The notes beneath the pieces are model-generated. The model was not told the origin of the DNA. It worked only from the letters and a program-made list of their open reading frames with translations, and did not search any database. Positions 34,162 through 46,593 of a stretch of DNA of 64,000 nucleotides are shown here, piece after piece. How positions within the stretch are numbered: the stretch's first letter is position 1; each line of letters begins with the position of its first letter. The position numbers and the translations under genes are program-made. Source of the stretch: Hedera helix (Eukaryota; Streptophyta; Magnoliopsida; Apiales; Araliaceae); the NCBI GenBank assembly GCA_947179155.2, contig OX359285.1, positions 9,130,731 to 9,194,730 on the forward strand, read 5' to 3'.

Positions 34162-37100
34162 TGTGATGCCCCCAAATCTGGGTTCTTTAAACTATGGATC
34201 TGGTGCTCATGGTACAACATCATACACAACTATCTACCCATTCAATCATTAAATGTAATAATTAAATACATCGTTCATCTTAAAAACATAATATCCTAGG
34301 TTTAACTAACCTTCATTACAAAACGTTACATCATAACAAAAGTCTTAACAACATAATTTAAACGTTACACAGAATAATAAAACAGCCATTCCTTAACTTT
34401 CCCTTTACCCTTGTCCTTCTTAGAACCTTTTGAGAACTCGGGTTTTGCTGAAAGGTTTAGTTTTAAGCAAGTGTGAGCAACAAATGACTCAACAAGTATA
34501 TAAAAGGGTTTTAAAACATGATAACATTTATGATAAATTGGACAATCGACAAAAGAGGCATAGGCATTTATTTTATATTTCAAAATTGAAGAATTTGAAT
34601 GCTGATAGTCAAGTGACCTTGAACTTCATTAAGATTCTTGACATTATGCAAAGGATGACAATAACCAATAGTCATAAGACCAATATCGTTAAGACTATTA
34701 ACAATCTATATAGCAATTGATAATAACCAAAGATGTATACTTTGGAGGATCAGCCTATCATACGGATACATTGTGCATAATATAAAACATCTAGCGACGC
34801 AACTGTCATATAGGAATTATATCCCAAAATTATAGTTTTAAGCCCCTACTAAGAGGGATGTTCATTTCAGCTTTAACAGATACCGCACCAACACAATATG
34901 GATTGGTTTAGCATTAAAAGTTATAGAATTTCATTTATCATGGCATTATTGATCTAGTCGAACAATGGCTTAGACCCACATTTCACCACACTTATACATA
35001 AGAACTTTAAAACGTAAAGTCAGTTCAACAATTAAAAGACTTTTGAAATGCACGTATGTGCATTCATGGCATACAGATATTTGAACCTCGAAAAATGAGT
35101 TCGAATCATAATATTTGAATTCACATAGTTTGCGCCGAAATAATGTAGTGGGCATAGGTAAAAGAACTTACTCAATACAATTTGAGTAAGGTTAGGAAAC
35201 TTGTCTCGGTTGTCGAGTATGCTTAACGCGTCACTATGTCTAACGCCTACATAGGTAATAATGCCGACCCACTCATTAGTTTTAAGTTACAATTGTCAAT
35301 CTCATCCTTTATCTTAGATACGATCTAGATTTAACGTACTAGTCCGATTCACACTTAGCATATAACCTTAATTTTAAACCTTCCTTTCTCGGTTACCAAT
35401 CACATAGTATATCGCTTGTAACTTTTAACTTAAGCATACCCGTTTACAAAGCTAAAATCATTACACATGTTTACACGTAACACGTATCACTTAGGTTAGG
35501 CAATCATGATATAGGTCTATACATTTAAGCTCAAGTTATGGCGTTTTACTTTAAATGCTACATAATTTAGGTTCATTATAATATTTTCTCTTATCTTTGA
35601 CTTAATCTACATGTTATAACAATCATTTAGTTCAATTAGATCACATATAGGCATGCATGACGACCACTTAGCAAAACAGGAAAAATTTCACAATTTGAAA
35701 ACAGAAGGATCAAACACAACTGCGATGGACCCAAGCGCAGGTGCGTTGGGTGCACCGCAGGTGCTCTCCCCTACTCCGCAGGTGCGGTGCACATTGAGAA
35801 ACTTACTAAAGGTTCGGGCGTAGCGACGCTCATCATGACCGCAAGTGTGCTCCATTAGAAAAGGTTGGGCGCAACTGCACTTATAATGATCGCATGTGCG
35901 CTCCAGTACAAAATTCTTGATAGAACGCTCGGGCACAGTTGCGCTCACCCTGAGTGCAGGTGCGCTCAGCCAAAAATCAGAAACTCAGCATTTTATCTAA
36001 TTTTTGATGTTCTAGAGCATACAAGCAACATTTAGATCTTTATACACTTCATGCAAATCGTTATTCCTAGACTTTTAGCATGCAGATTCTTGGCTCATTT
36101 CCAATGCAAAGCATGTTTGGCCATTTAAATTTTGAAAACCTCTTTCATATCATATAGCACATAAGGAAACAATTGCGTTGTCTTCATTATAACATGCTCT
36201 ATAGATACTCACATAATACACATGCTTGATTAATAAGAAGCTTTGAAAATCATTTTGGCATTCAAAGGTTTTAACCCATAAAGGACCATTTGTTAGTTTG
36301 AAAGGTCTTTCCACAAGGTTTAAACATAGTACCATGTTTGTTTACACATCTTTCTTGAATCATGAAGGAAACACATATCATAATAACCTGATTCATGCAC
36401 AAGGTGATTTAATCACTTAGCATGCTTCACATTGTGATGAAACCTCTAACATGCATACTTCTATCTAACTTTCACATAAGTCACATGCATATACTCCATG
36501 GATTCATTCATAACACTTCAAACATTTTAAGAAAATCATCTATTTTGAAAAACACTATTTTAATAATAACATCTATAAGATTGCTTAATGAGGGCTTCGA
36601 TCAAACACCTAGCATGGATGCATTGATCTATAACACATTTATATATATATAAACACATAGAGCACATAAACTCAGCCATAATGTCCACCTTATATCACCG
36701 GGTCCTTCATGACCCCCACGTTCACAACAATAAAATAACTCCCAAAACACCAAAATCAAAACCATAGCTAGTAATATATGAAGTCTGGGAGTTTGAGCAT
36801 AAGAGGCTTTTAAACCTTAAGAGGGTATTGCACTCGAAAACATGTTGCTGGGTTTTCCTCCTCATCCTTTGGGTTGCTGAGAGCTCTCCTTCTCTTTCTT
36901 CTTATTCTTCTTCTGGATTTTCTCTCTCTCTCTCTCTCTCTCTATTGCACTCTCTTTAGTTCAACACTTAGCAAGAAAAGGTGAAGGTTTGAAATAGTGT
37001 GAGCTGCTAATCTAATAAGAGTATACTCTTTCTCATATAAATCATTACCTACCCAAAACCTCCGTGATCAACCCTAAGTAGCACTCTATTTTTGCAACCT

Positions 37101-37640
37101 AGGGCAGCCAACACCTCTGCCATACACTCCTTGGGCAGACTAAGATGCCATGCACAACTGACTTGGAATGATTGCATTTCACGATCTCTCTTGTTTGATG
37201 AATTGTCCCAGAATGAGTGTCACAGCTGATGGTTTTCACGCTTTAATTTAAATAGGTGTTTGGGCTGCTGGATTCACTTATTTGGGTCAAAGATTGGGTT
37301 TAGTTATAAGTAATGCTACCTAATAATGTATTGGGCTGCTCTAGCATCAAGTTGGGTCAAGGTTTGGGTTTAATTAAATACAACACGAGTTTTAATTAAA
37401 TTGAATCATTGTTTCAATAATCATCCCATTTATGTTTATTAAATATAATGACACCTCTAGCATATAAATTTAATAGATTAGGTCAAATAAGATAATTATT
37501 GGATCTTGCTTCCATAATCCCAATTAATCAATTTAAATGAATTAATTAGCATCATACAATACCCACAGAATTGCACAAAATAGTTTGCGCAATTTTAGTC
37601 CCAATTTTTTTTTTTACAACGAATTTCCTCGGTCATTACA
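34162..37640 (-). repeat. 3' LTR of the chromovirus (3479 bp)
   Basis: Plus reading runs from TGTGATGCCCCC to CGGTCATTACA; on the element's strand it starts TGTAATGACCGAGG. It contains a (CT)n run at 36926-36943 and GC-rich self-complementary words (GCGCAGGTGCG type) at 35735-35970 in an otherwise AT-rich sequence. Compared with the other LTR it lacks about 180 bp near 37560. Confidence 0.93.
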
Positions 37641-37656
37641 TTCTCCTCCCTTATAA
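37641..37656 (-). promoter_or_regulatory. polypurine tract of the chromovirus
   Basis: On the minus strand AAGGGAGGAGAA directly precedes the LTR start TGTAATGACC. This is the plus-strand cDNA primer site. Confidence 0.85.
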
Positions 37657-38714
37657 GGATTCCGTCATCGAAATCACAAATACAATGTTACACGAAGAGA
37701 TGGGGATAATATTTTTACATCTTTTTCTCGAGTTCTCACATAGCTTCCTCAGTATTGTGGTTCCTCTAAATTACCTTTATAGAAGGTATTAGTTTATTTC
37801 TTAAAACTTGTTCTTTCCTATCAATTATTTGAATTGAAACTTCTTCATAGGTCAAATCCTTTTCAAATTAGATTGGTTCATATTCTATTACATGATTGTA
37901 GTCTTGTTTATAGGGCCGCAAAACTGGCACGTGGAAAACATTGTGAACGTGCTCTAGTTACGGACACAAAGCTATTTTGTAAGCTACCTCCCCTATCTTT
38001 CTTAACACTTCAAAAGGTCCTATAAACCTCGGACTTAGCTTCCCTTTCTTATCAAATCTTATCTTCCCATTCCAGAGAGATACCTTCAAAAATACATATG
38101 ACCCTACGTCGAAATCTCGTTTTTGTAGATGTAGATTAGCGTACTTCTTCTGTCTGTCTTGGGCTGCAACTAGCCTTGATCTTATCACACTGATAATTTT
38201 TGTTGTCTATTAAATGAATTCTGGCCCCAATAATTTGCATTCTCCCACTTCATCCCAACACAGTGGAGTTCTGCACTTTATTTCATATAGAGCCTCGTAA
38301 GGCGGCATTCTGATACTAGCATGATAGCTATTATTATAGGCGAACTCAACTAATGGCAAATGATCATCTCAATTACCCTTAAAGTCCATAACACATGCCC
38401 TCAACATATCTTCTAGCGTCCGAATCGTTCTCTCACTCTGTCTGTCAGTTTGAGGGTAGTAAGCTGTACTCAACCTCAACTGTGTTCCTATATGTTCTTG
38501 AATACTTTTTTAAAAATTTGATGTGAATCGCGAATCTCGATTTGACACGATAGATACTAGGACTCCATGACTTGAGACTATTTCCTTGACATATAGCTTC
38601 GCTAACTGATCTAAGTTAAATATGATCTTGATGGGCAAGAAGTGTGCTGACTTCGTAAGTCGATCCACAATCACCCATATCGTGTTATATCCTTTCTGAG
38701 TCGTTGGGAGGCCT
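37657..38714 (-). pseudogene. pol: chromovirus integrase core (distal part) and chromodomain-like C-terminus
   Basis: Read from 38714 downward: VGLPTTQKGYNTIWVIVDRL, FLPIKIIF, SNRDSRFTS (second catalytic Asp region), then in a disturbed frame YYPQTDRQSERTIRTLEDML (catalytic Glu region), CWDEVGE, and 38188-37958 IRSRLVAAQDRQKKYA...LSPRFIGPFEVL. The end reads EQVLRN.LIPSIKVI, RNHNTEEAM, ELEKKM and YYPHLF, the pattern of Tekay-type chromodomain tails that guide insertion into heterochromatin. Several stops are present. The reading continues directly from the segment beyond the solo LTR at 42771. Confidence 0.85.
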
Positions 38715-38719
38715 ACCAC

Positions 38720-41700
38720 TGTGACACCCCAGGATTTTACAGAATTTCTAAATTATGGATTATAGTAATTAAGTAAAGGTTATTAGTTAAAACCTAGTGT
38801 TGGATAACAAGAAGTGTAAGAATGATTTAATATAGAATGTTATGTGATCAATGTGCTATATATGACCTATGTGGTAGGTTGGATGTATATGTGTATGTAT
38901 GTATTTGAACTGATAAAGAAAGAGGAGTTTAAAGCTAGAGAATAAAAGATTAAAGGAATAATATATGAATATCTAAAATGGTTCAAGAAATTGATATTTA
39001 TTGATTTAAAGAAAATAATCAGTTATACGATGTGTGAGTACATGATGTAATACCTCCGAGAAGGAGTAGATAGAATGTAGATTTCAAGAATAGTTAAATT
39101 GGCAATTATGTGCCAAGTAAACAAGCGAAATATCGTAAAGTGGTTATATGAGCGAATAAGGATAAATGAAGATAGATTTTGATAATTCGGTTGAGGTTCG
39201 CTTCTCGAGGAAGCGGTCATTGGACAATTGAGTAATTCAACTATGTTGAGATATCAAAAAATTGGAATTTATTTATTGTAAAATCGAAAGGCTCCTAGAA
39301 ATTGGAATTTAAAGGAATAATATGGAATTTGGCAATATTATGGTAATTAATAAGTGATAAATGAAATTTAATTTTTGAAAGGTGACAAGTGATATGGGAC
39401 AAGCAAATTTTGAAGTATTTGATGATGAAATAAAGTTCAAGCATAATGAAATAAGTTTGGATCAAAAAGGACTTAAATTGGATGAGAAACAAGTAATTTA
39501 TGAATTTTAAGTAATTTAATTTCTAGATTTTGGTGGCTAAAGACCATGCTAACCTTGATAATTTGATGAATATCACATGTGTCCTAGAAGGGTGTAAAGA
39601 CCATTATATCCTTAGTTAGTTCATGTGAAATGACATGTAAGCCCTTAACCATACATGTGTTAACTTAACCATTAGGTGGTTAAGTGTTGGAGGATTTTAT
39701 TTAGCATATATGTGTGCATATTTCAAGTATCCAGCCTTATTCATTTGTGCTCATTCGAAGTTGCTAGAAAACATGAGCTAAGAGAGAAAGAACAAGAGAG
39801 AAAGAGAGAAAAGGAAGCTGGGGTTGCTTGTAAAGCCATGAAAGATTGCTGGAAAGTGAACAAGAGAAGGAGAATAAGCTTTCAAAGTGGAGATTACATC
39901 ATGAACAAGGTCCATAGCTAGAAAGAAGAAAGCTCAAAGAAGGTATATAAAGTTCTAACCTTGAAAACCTAGCATTTAAGTGTTCAAATTTAAGAATAAG
40001 AGTAGCCATACATGAATTAGTGGCTAGATGTAAGTTTGTATATGAGTTTATGTGCTAAATGGTTGAGAAGTTATGAAACCCTAAGCTCAAGTTTGATTTT
40101 GTAAAGGTGGTGCACTATTATGCATGGATTCAAGTTAGAAGTTATGATTTAAGGCATGATCATGTGTTATATGTTGAAAGTTTTGATAAAAACCTAGATA
40201 GAAAGGTTGATCATATTGGATGCAAGTTAAATTTTGTGCTAGAAGGCAAGTTAGAAGCTTAAATGGTTTAAAATTATGATTTGTTAAGGAAAAGCTAAAT
40301 ATTAGGCTATACTTTTTGTGTAGACAGCGTAATAATCTGTAAAGTGTATTGGAAGATACATATGGAAGTTGTGAGAATATACAAAGTTGTTAAATGTATA
40401 TGTGACAGCCTATGTGGTGTGTTGGATTTAAGATGTTAAGTTGAGTTTAAGGCTTGAAATTGAAAAGATGACAAAATTTCCATCAATATGTGAATTTGGT
40501 CATTGAGTGTAATTTGTGATCAAATGATGCCAAAAAGTTAAGTTTGTTGTTAATACACGTGTTAGGAATAATTTGGAAGTCATCCGATTCGTATGGCGAT
40601 AATTGAAGATTTTAAACGTTTTAAAACGTTCGCCGACGCCTAAAACGGGTTATTTTGGAAAAAAGTATTCAAATGAAAAGTTATAGATGTTTTAAAGGAT
40701 CATGCAAGTCAATTGTATGCTATATGTGTTATGTGTTAAGTTAGAATCAAGTTTTACATTGAGGGGCCAAGAATAGCCTAAGAGTTGGAAATGAGAAATT
40801 CATGAAGTTTTGAGAAAAATCCAACCAATGTGTGATTTTTGGCAATTTTGAGGAATTAAAGGTGAGATGAAGTCACATGACTTGTTTTTATGTAAATCCA
40901 CGTGTCTAGGTTATTTTGGAAGTTAACGGAATGAAAATTGAGTGAAATGGCGATTCGAACGATCGAAAACGATCGTTTCGAATCAAAACGGATTTTAACG
41001 GACAAAAATCGCCTCGTGCGAAGTTTTATGATTTTAAAAGTTGGGACATGTCATTTATGACTTATATGAACTATGTCAAGTGTTGGAATTGAGTTTTGAA
41101 GCAATTGGCCAAAAATCACAAAGTTGCAAAAGTTGAGTTTTAAAATTCTGAAATTTTTTTCTAAGTATAGAAACGTGTTGAACAGCCCTCCTAGGGGCTA
41201 GTGTATCTCTACTTTTAAGAAGCCAAATGTGGCAAGTAGTATTTTTTTAAAATACTAGGTAGTAAGGTCTAGATGTGGTCCAAATTTCAGCTCAATTGGA
41301 GTTAAGATGAAGAAATTAAAAATCGGCAAAGGTAGTGCAAAAATTAGATTTCAAATTTTGAACATGGCGCCCCCGCGCCATGTTTTGTACTAAAAATGGC
41401 GCCCCGGCGCCATGTTACTGTTCATCGACCGAGAAGATTTCGCGGCCAGCGAGCTCTGGCGGCGCCGGGGCGGAGTTACTGTTCATTTGAAATTGTTTTA
41501 AGCTTCCAAAAAGCTATATTTTGATATGGAATGATAGAAATGAGTTATATAAACCCTAAAAGTAATAATAATGATTAAATTAAAGGATGTTAAGTTATAA
41601 TGAAATGACAAATGGCATAAAATAACATGCCTAAAGCTAAGCCAAACTATGTTAGGGGCGATATTAAAGGTCGGGAACGAGTTAAGATGTATTATTAACC

Positions 41701-42765
41701 TATGTAAGGTGTAATACATCAAAAGTGAAATGAATAGAGATTGATGATTATGTAATTGTGGATTAAGTTTGATAAGTTTTGTAAAGTTTATGATCCTATT
41801 ATGATGCATATAGTGCAATGCTTACAGATAGTGCTCGAAGTAGCAAGCCGACAAGACGGTTATGAAAGGACGATGGAGAAAGTAAAGGTTAAGTAAAATA
41901 AAAGCGTTCCAGGCAAGTTTTTCAGACTTAAAAAAAGTACTAATTGAATTATGTGAACTATGTGATAGTTGAAATGGGCACTCCATGCCATAACGTGATC
42001 TAATTGTTAAATGCAATACGTGATATATGAGCATGACATGTTAAATTAAAGAAAGCATGATGCATATTATAAACTGCGAACATGAAAGGTGTTAACTGAA
42101 TTACTTGCTGAGCTTTATGCTCATTCTTGCTATGAACTAACGTTTCAGGTAAAGTACGAGAAGGCCGAATAATCCGGTGATGCTAAGGTAAAGAGTGTGA
42201 ATGCATGGAGATGCGTGAACAAATTGTATCTATGAGATATTTATGTAAAGCAAATATATGTAAATTTGTAATAACCGATTTTAAATGTTAAACCTAGAGG
42301 GTAGAAAGAATAGTATGATTTGCTAATTTGTGTTATCGGAGAATGAAAAAAATGTATGTATGTATGGCATAGAGTTGTGTAAACAGGATATATATGTATA
42401 TATGATGCAAATGTATGAATACAGGAATATATAAACAGGGCCATATATAGATGAAACTATGGCGAAATTTTGTTTACAAGTGATGAAATAATTATATATA
42501 TGTATGTTTATAATAGGTCACAAACTATTAATGGGTGACTTAAGTTCTAATGAAAGGTAAATGAATGTTGCGATCCTGAGACAGGTAAGGATTATAAGAT
42601 TAAGTTTTAAAAAAAATAAAAAATAGGGACCAAATTACGGTCAATTAAAGTTAAAGGTTAAGTTTGATGCACGAAATTCCAGGTTAATATGAATTTAAAG
42701 TTAATGAATATGATTTCCAGAGATAATCGGATAATTAAATAAGGTCGGGATTTCGGGCTATCACA
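38720..42765 (+). repeat. solo LTR of a second chromovirus-type element (4046 bp)
   Basis: It runs from TGTGACACCCCAGG to TTTCGGGCTATCACA with the exact 5-bp duplication ACCAC on both sides (38715-38719, 42766-42770). No internal coding region, primer site or polypurine tract is present, so recombination between two LTRs removed the body. It interrupts the host element's integrase just after MDFVV, next to the first catalytic Asp. A GC-rich block at 41365-41475 contains GGCGCC palindromes. TTACTTGCTGAGCTTTATGC at 42101 matches the same spot in other LTRs of the window. ORFs inside are not supported. Confidence 0.93.
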
Positions 42766-42770
42766 ACCAC

Positions 42771-45270
42771 AAAATCCATTATTATGTGCTTTCACTTCCA
42801 TTTTGGTATTTCCAATGGATGCAACAATCCACTTGGTCTTTGATGTTCTGCTTTAACTCTCTGGCAAATTAGGCACCTACTGACACACTCTGCCACTTCC
42901 TTCTTCATATTAGGCCACCAAAAGTGTTGACGAAGATCTTGGTACATCTTCGTACTGCCTGGATGAATCGAATACTTTGAACTGTGTGCTTCCTTTAAAA
43001 TCTCATCTTTCAGTTCGGGCATTGCCGGTACCCATACTCTTCCTTCTAATCTTAGTACTCCATCCTTATCTAGCCTGAACTTAGTATCCTCTCATTCGGA
43101 CACCCGCTTCTTTATACCTTTGCATTCTTCATCTTGATCCTGGGCTTCCTTTACTCAGTCCAATAAAGTTGGATGAGTCTGCATCATAAACAGTTTTTCT
43201 TCTGACTCCTTCGGATACTTCACTTCTATTTTCATTTTCTCCATTTCTTTAATTAACTCCTCTTGAGCTATCAACATTTCCAACTTTTCCCAACTTTTCC
43301 TGCTCAAGGCGTCGGCAACTACATTGGCCTTTCTAGGATGGTACAAAATATCACAATCATATTCCTTGATTAATTCTAACCACATTCTCTGCCTCATATT
43401 TAGTTCATTTTGAGTGAAGATATACTTCAGACTTTTGTGGTTTGTGTATATTTCACACTTCTCTCTATATAAATAATGTCTCCATATCTTTAGGGCGAAA
43501 ACTACCGCTGCTAATTCCAAATCATGTATCGGATAACCCTTTTCATAATCCTTTAACTGTCATGATGCGTATACTATTACTTTGCCGTGCTGAATCAACA
43601 CGCAACCAAGCCCTTTGTACGACGCATCACTGTATACCACAAAGTTACCCTTATCATCTGGCTCAATCTCTTCTTGAGCTCCTGAAAACTCTCTTCACAC
43701 TTTCTGACCACACAAATTTCACTACTTTCCGTGTCAAATTCGTCAGTGGTCCCGACAATTTCAAGAAATCCTTTATAAATCTTCGGTAGTATCCTACTAA
43801 TCCTAGGAAACTCCTTATTTTCGTCGGTGTCCTCGGTCGTTCCCAATTTATTACCACTTCCACCTTTGCCGGATCTACTGATATCCTTTCCTTGTCAATG
43901 ACATGCCCCAAAAATTGCACTATTTTCAACCAAAATTCACACTTTGAGAATTTCGCATACAACTGCTCCCTCCTCAAAGTTTCTAATACTACCCTTAAGT
44001 GTTTGTCATGACCCTCCTCCGTCTTTGAATAGACCAGAATGTCATATATGAACACCACTACAAACTTATCCAGATAATTCTTGAACACCCGGTTCATCAT
44101 ATTCATAAAAGCTGCTGGCGCATTTGTTAATCCAAACGACATTACCAGAAACTCGTAATGGTCGTAACGTGTCCTGAATGCTGTCTTTGGTACATCATCA
44201 TTTCTGACCTTCAACTGGTGAGATTCGGTACGTAAATTAATTTTTTAAAAATAGCGCGCCCATTTTAGTTGATTAAAGAGGTCGTCAATCCTAGGCAATG
44301 GGTATCTGCTCTTGATCATCACTTTGTTCAACTCTCGATAGTCGACACAAAGTCTTAATGATCCGTCATTCTTTTTCACGAATAACACTAGTACTCCCCA
44401 CGGAGACACGGTCGGTTGAATATACTTTTTGTCTAATAGTTCTTGAAGTTGAACCTTCAACTCTCTCATTTCCACTGGAGCCATTCGGTACGGTGCTTTA
44501 GAAATTGGCATCGTTCTGGGTACTAAATCTTTTACGAACTCGATTTCTCTATCGGGCAGAAGACCTGTCAACTTTTCTGGAACTCTGTCCGTAAACTCGC
44601 TTACAACTGATATTTGTCCCATTTCCACTTCCGTCATTCGAGTATCTATAATGTGGGCTAAATAACCTTTACCACCTTTCCTTAACATTCTCTTGGCTTG
44701 CGTCATCATCAGATGAACAGACTGCCTTGGCGACTTACTACCGTAAAACACTACCTTAGACTTATTTGGAGTCTGAAGGTTTATACATTTCTTCTAGCAG
44801 TCAATCACTGCCCCATGGTTATATAACCAATCCATCCTCAGTATTACGTCGAATTCTCCTAATCGAATAGGATTTAAATCCACGAACATTTTCTGACCCC
44901 TTATCTCTAGGCTACAGTTTTTATGAATGTGACTTATGGGAATTAATTCCTTATTTGCAACTTCTATGTTCAGAGAATTTTTTAATGGTTCCCGTGGTAA
45001 TTCGAATCGTTGAGCAAACTCCTCAGAAATAAAAGAACAGGTAGCACCCAAATCAAATAATACATAAGTAGTTATATTATTGACTGGAATGGTAACTGAC
45101 ACAACTTTCTTTGATCCCATAGCATCCTGCACTGTCATGTTGAACATGCGTGCTGTTGGTCGGTTGGACTGGGTTGGTCCGTCAATTGTGAGCTTTCCGC
45201 TGCTATTCCCTTTGTTTCCACAGGCTCCTTCCATTTTCTTTTTTGGGTAATCCTTTATTTGATAACCCAA
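42771..45270 (-). pseudogene. pol: chromovirus Pol: protease, RT, RNase H, integrase N-terminus
   Basis: From 45270 downward: a CCHC-like remnant, then the protease with VLFDLGATCSF (about 45060), where the catalytic DSG is now DLG. RT follows with YRMAPVEMRELK, VDYRELNKVMIKSRYPLPRID, FRTRYDHYEFLVMSFGLTNA and FIYDILVYS (about 44045) in place of FIDD, so one catalytic Asp is lost. Connection and RNase H follow (FLGLVGYYRRFI; MELAAVVFALKIWRHYLY at 43520; IKEYDCDILYHPRKANVVAD). The integrase HHCC domain is at 43022-42792 (HPGSTKMYQDLRQHFWWP, CLICQRVK). There are several frameshifts and stops. All match the Tekay/Del lineage. Confidence 0.92.
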
Positions 45271-46245
45271 ATCACCACAAACAAAACATCATCTGTTCGT
45301 CTTCGGAGTAGGATAGTTGGGAGCGATGTGCCCTTACTACCCGCATCGAAAACAAACATTCTTTCCTTGCATGCACACACCTTGGTGACTTTTTCCACAG
45401 ATGCAACAGACTTCGTTCTTCTTCTTAAATTCCCCTGGCTTGCTCCTAATATTGGTGTTGCTGTTGTTCCACTTGCTTTTATTAAAGTTGCTTCCACCGC
45501 TACTCCCATCTTTATTCCCGCTATCAAACTTCTTCCCTTTCTTCTCTTGATTGTACTTGGTTAGAGCATCGTTGCCTCATTCCGTTATTATTGCCTTTTC
45601 CAGTATATCGGTGAAGGTACAAATTTGGAACATCAAAACCTTATTATAGAGCCAAGGTTTTAGCCCCCGCTCAAACCTTTTTGCCTTTCTCTCTTCAATA
45701 TCCACTTAGTATAGATCAAACCTCGCTAGCTTGTTGAATTTTGTCGCGTATTATGGCATTGTCATATTACCCTATTTTAGTTCTAGAAACTAGACTTCCA
45801 TGTTGTCTTAAGTCGTCTGTGGAAAGTAGGTTTCAAAGAAGAGTTCCTTGAACCTCACCCACAATATCACTCCCTTTCCAGCTCTAGTCTTATTGGTTTT
45901 CCACCAGAAATCAGCCTCTTCTTTCATCATGAATGCGACATAGGAGGTCTTTTATTCTTCAGCTAACCTGGCTACCTCAAGGACCTTTTCCATCTCATTA
46001 ACCCATGTCTGAGCTTCAATCGGGTTAGTCGTCCCTCGAAACTCGGGCAGTCCTACCATCTTGAAATCCTTGAAGTGGGCCAGATGATTCGTTGGGGGTT
46101 GTGCCACTACAGGGTTTGGGGTTCTATTTTGTATGGCATCGATTAGTAGATCAACGAACGGCTGCATAGGGTTCGCTGGACCTGGCACAATGTTAACTGA
46201 CTCTGCTTGAGCTGGTGGCAGTCGTACTCTCCTTCTTGGCGACAT
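45258..46245 (-). pseudogene. gag: chromovirus Gag
   Basis: It starts MSPRRRVRLPPAQAESVN at 46245 and reads LAHFKDFKMVGLPEFRGTTN and ANPIEAQTWVNEMEKV-like capsid motifs. A stop falls at 45952, but similarity continues in frame (SYVAFMMKEEADFWWKTNK, FKELFFETYFP). Zinc-knuckle residues appear as CCICGKSH, CFRCG and CFVCG near 45290-45400, partly degraded. It is the nucleocapsid precursor; in this copy it is broken by at least six stops. Confidence 0.85.
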
Positions 46246-46593
46246 TTTTTGTTTAATAAAAATTTATTTAGTTATTATTTTATCATCTGCGTAGTACTCC
46301 TTAATTTAATTTTCAATATGTAGTCATTTTAAAACATATATCATAAATATGTTTGTGTTCATATTCTTTTCAAATAGTGCCTAGCACTTACATCTTTTTT
46401 AATTTCAAAACCATAATATCCGTTCGACCGCATATGATCCGAATTTACAAAACATTGCCTTGAACCTAGAAGTTGGATTTTAACATAATAACCCCTAATA
46501 ATACAAAAGACGGGGTATGAAACCAACTATCCCACTTGATGTTTAAAAGTCTTGGAATTCACAAATTATATAGCATAAACATAAATATAAAAA

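Noticed and set aside
38720..42765. A gene at 39676-39921 and other ORFs inside the solo LTR
   Set aside because: They lie entirely within an LTR with exact target duplication, lack motifs and do not resemble proteins.
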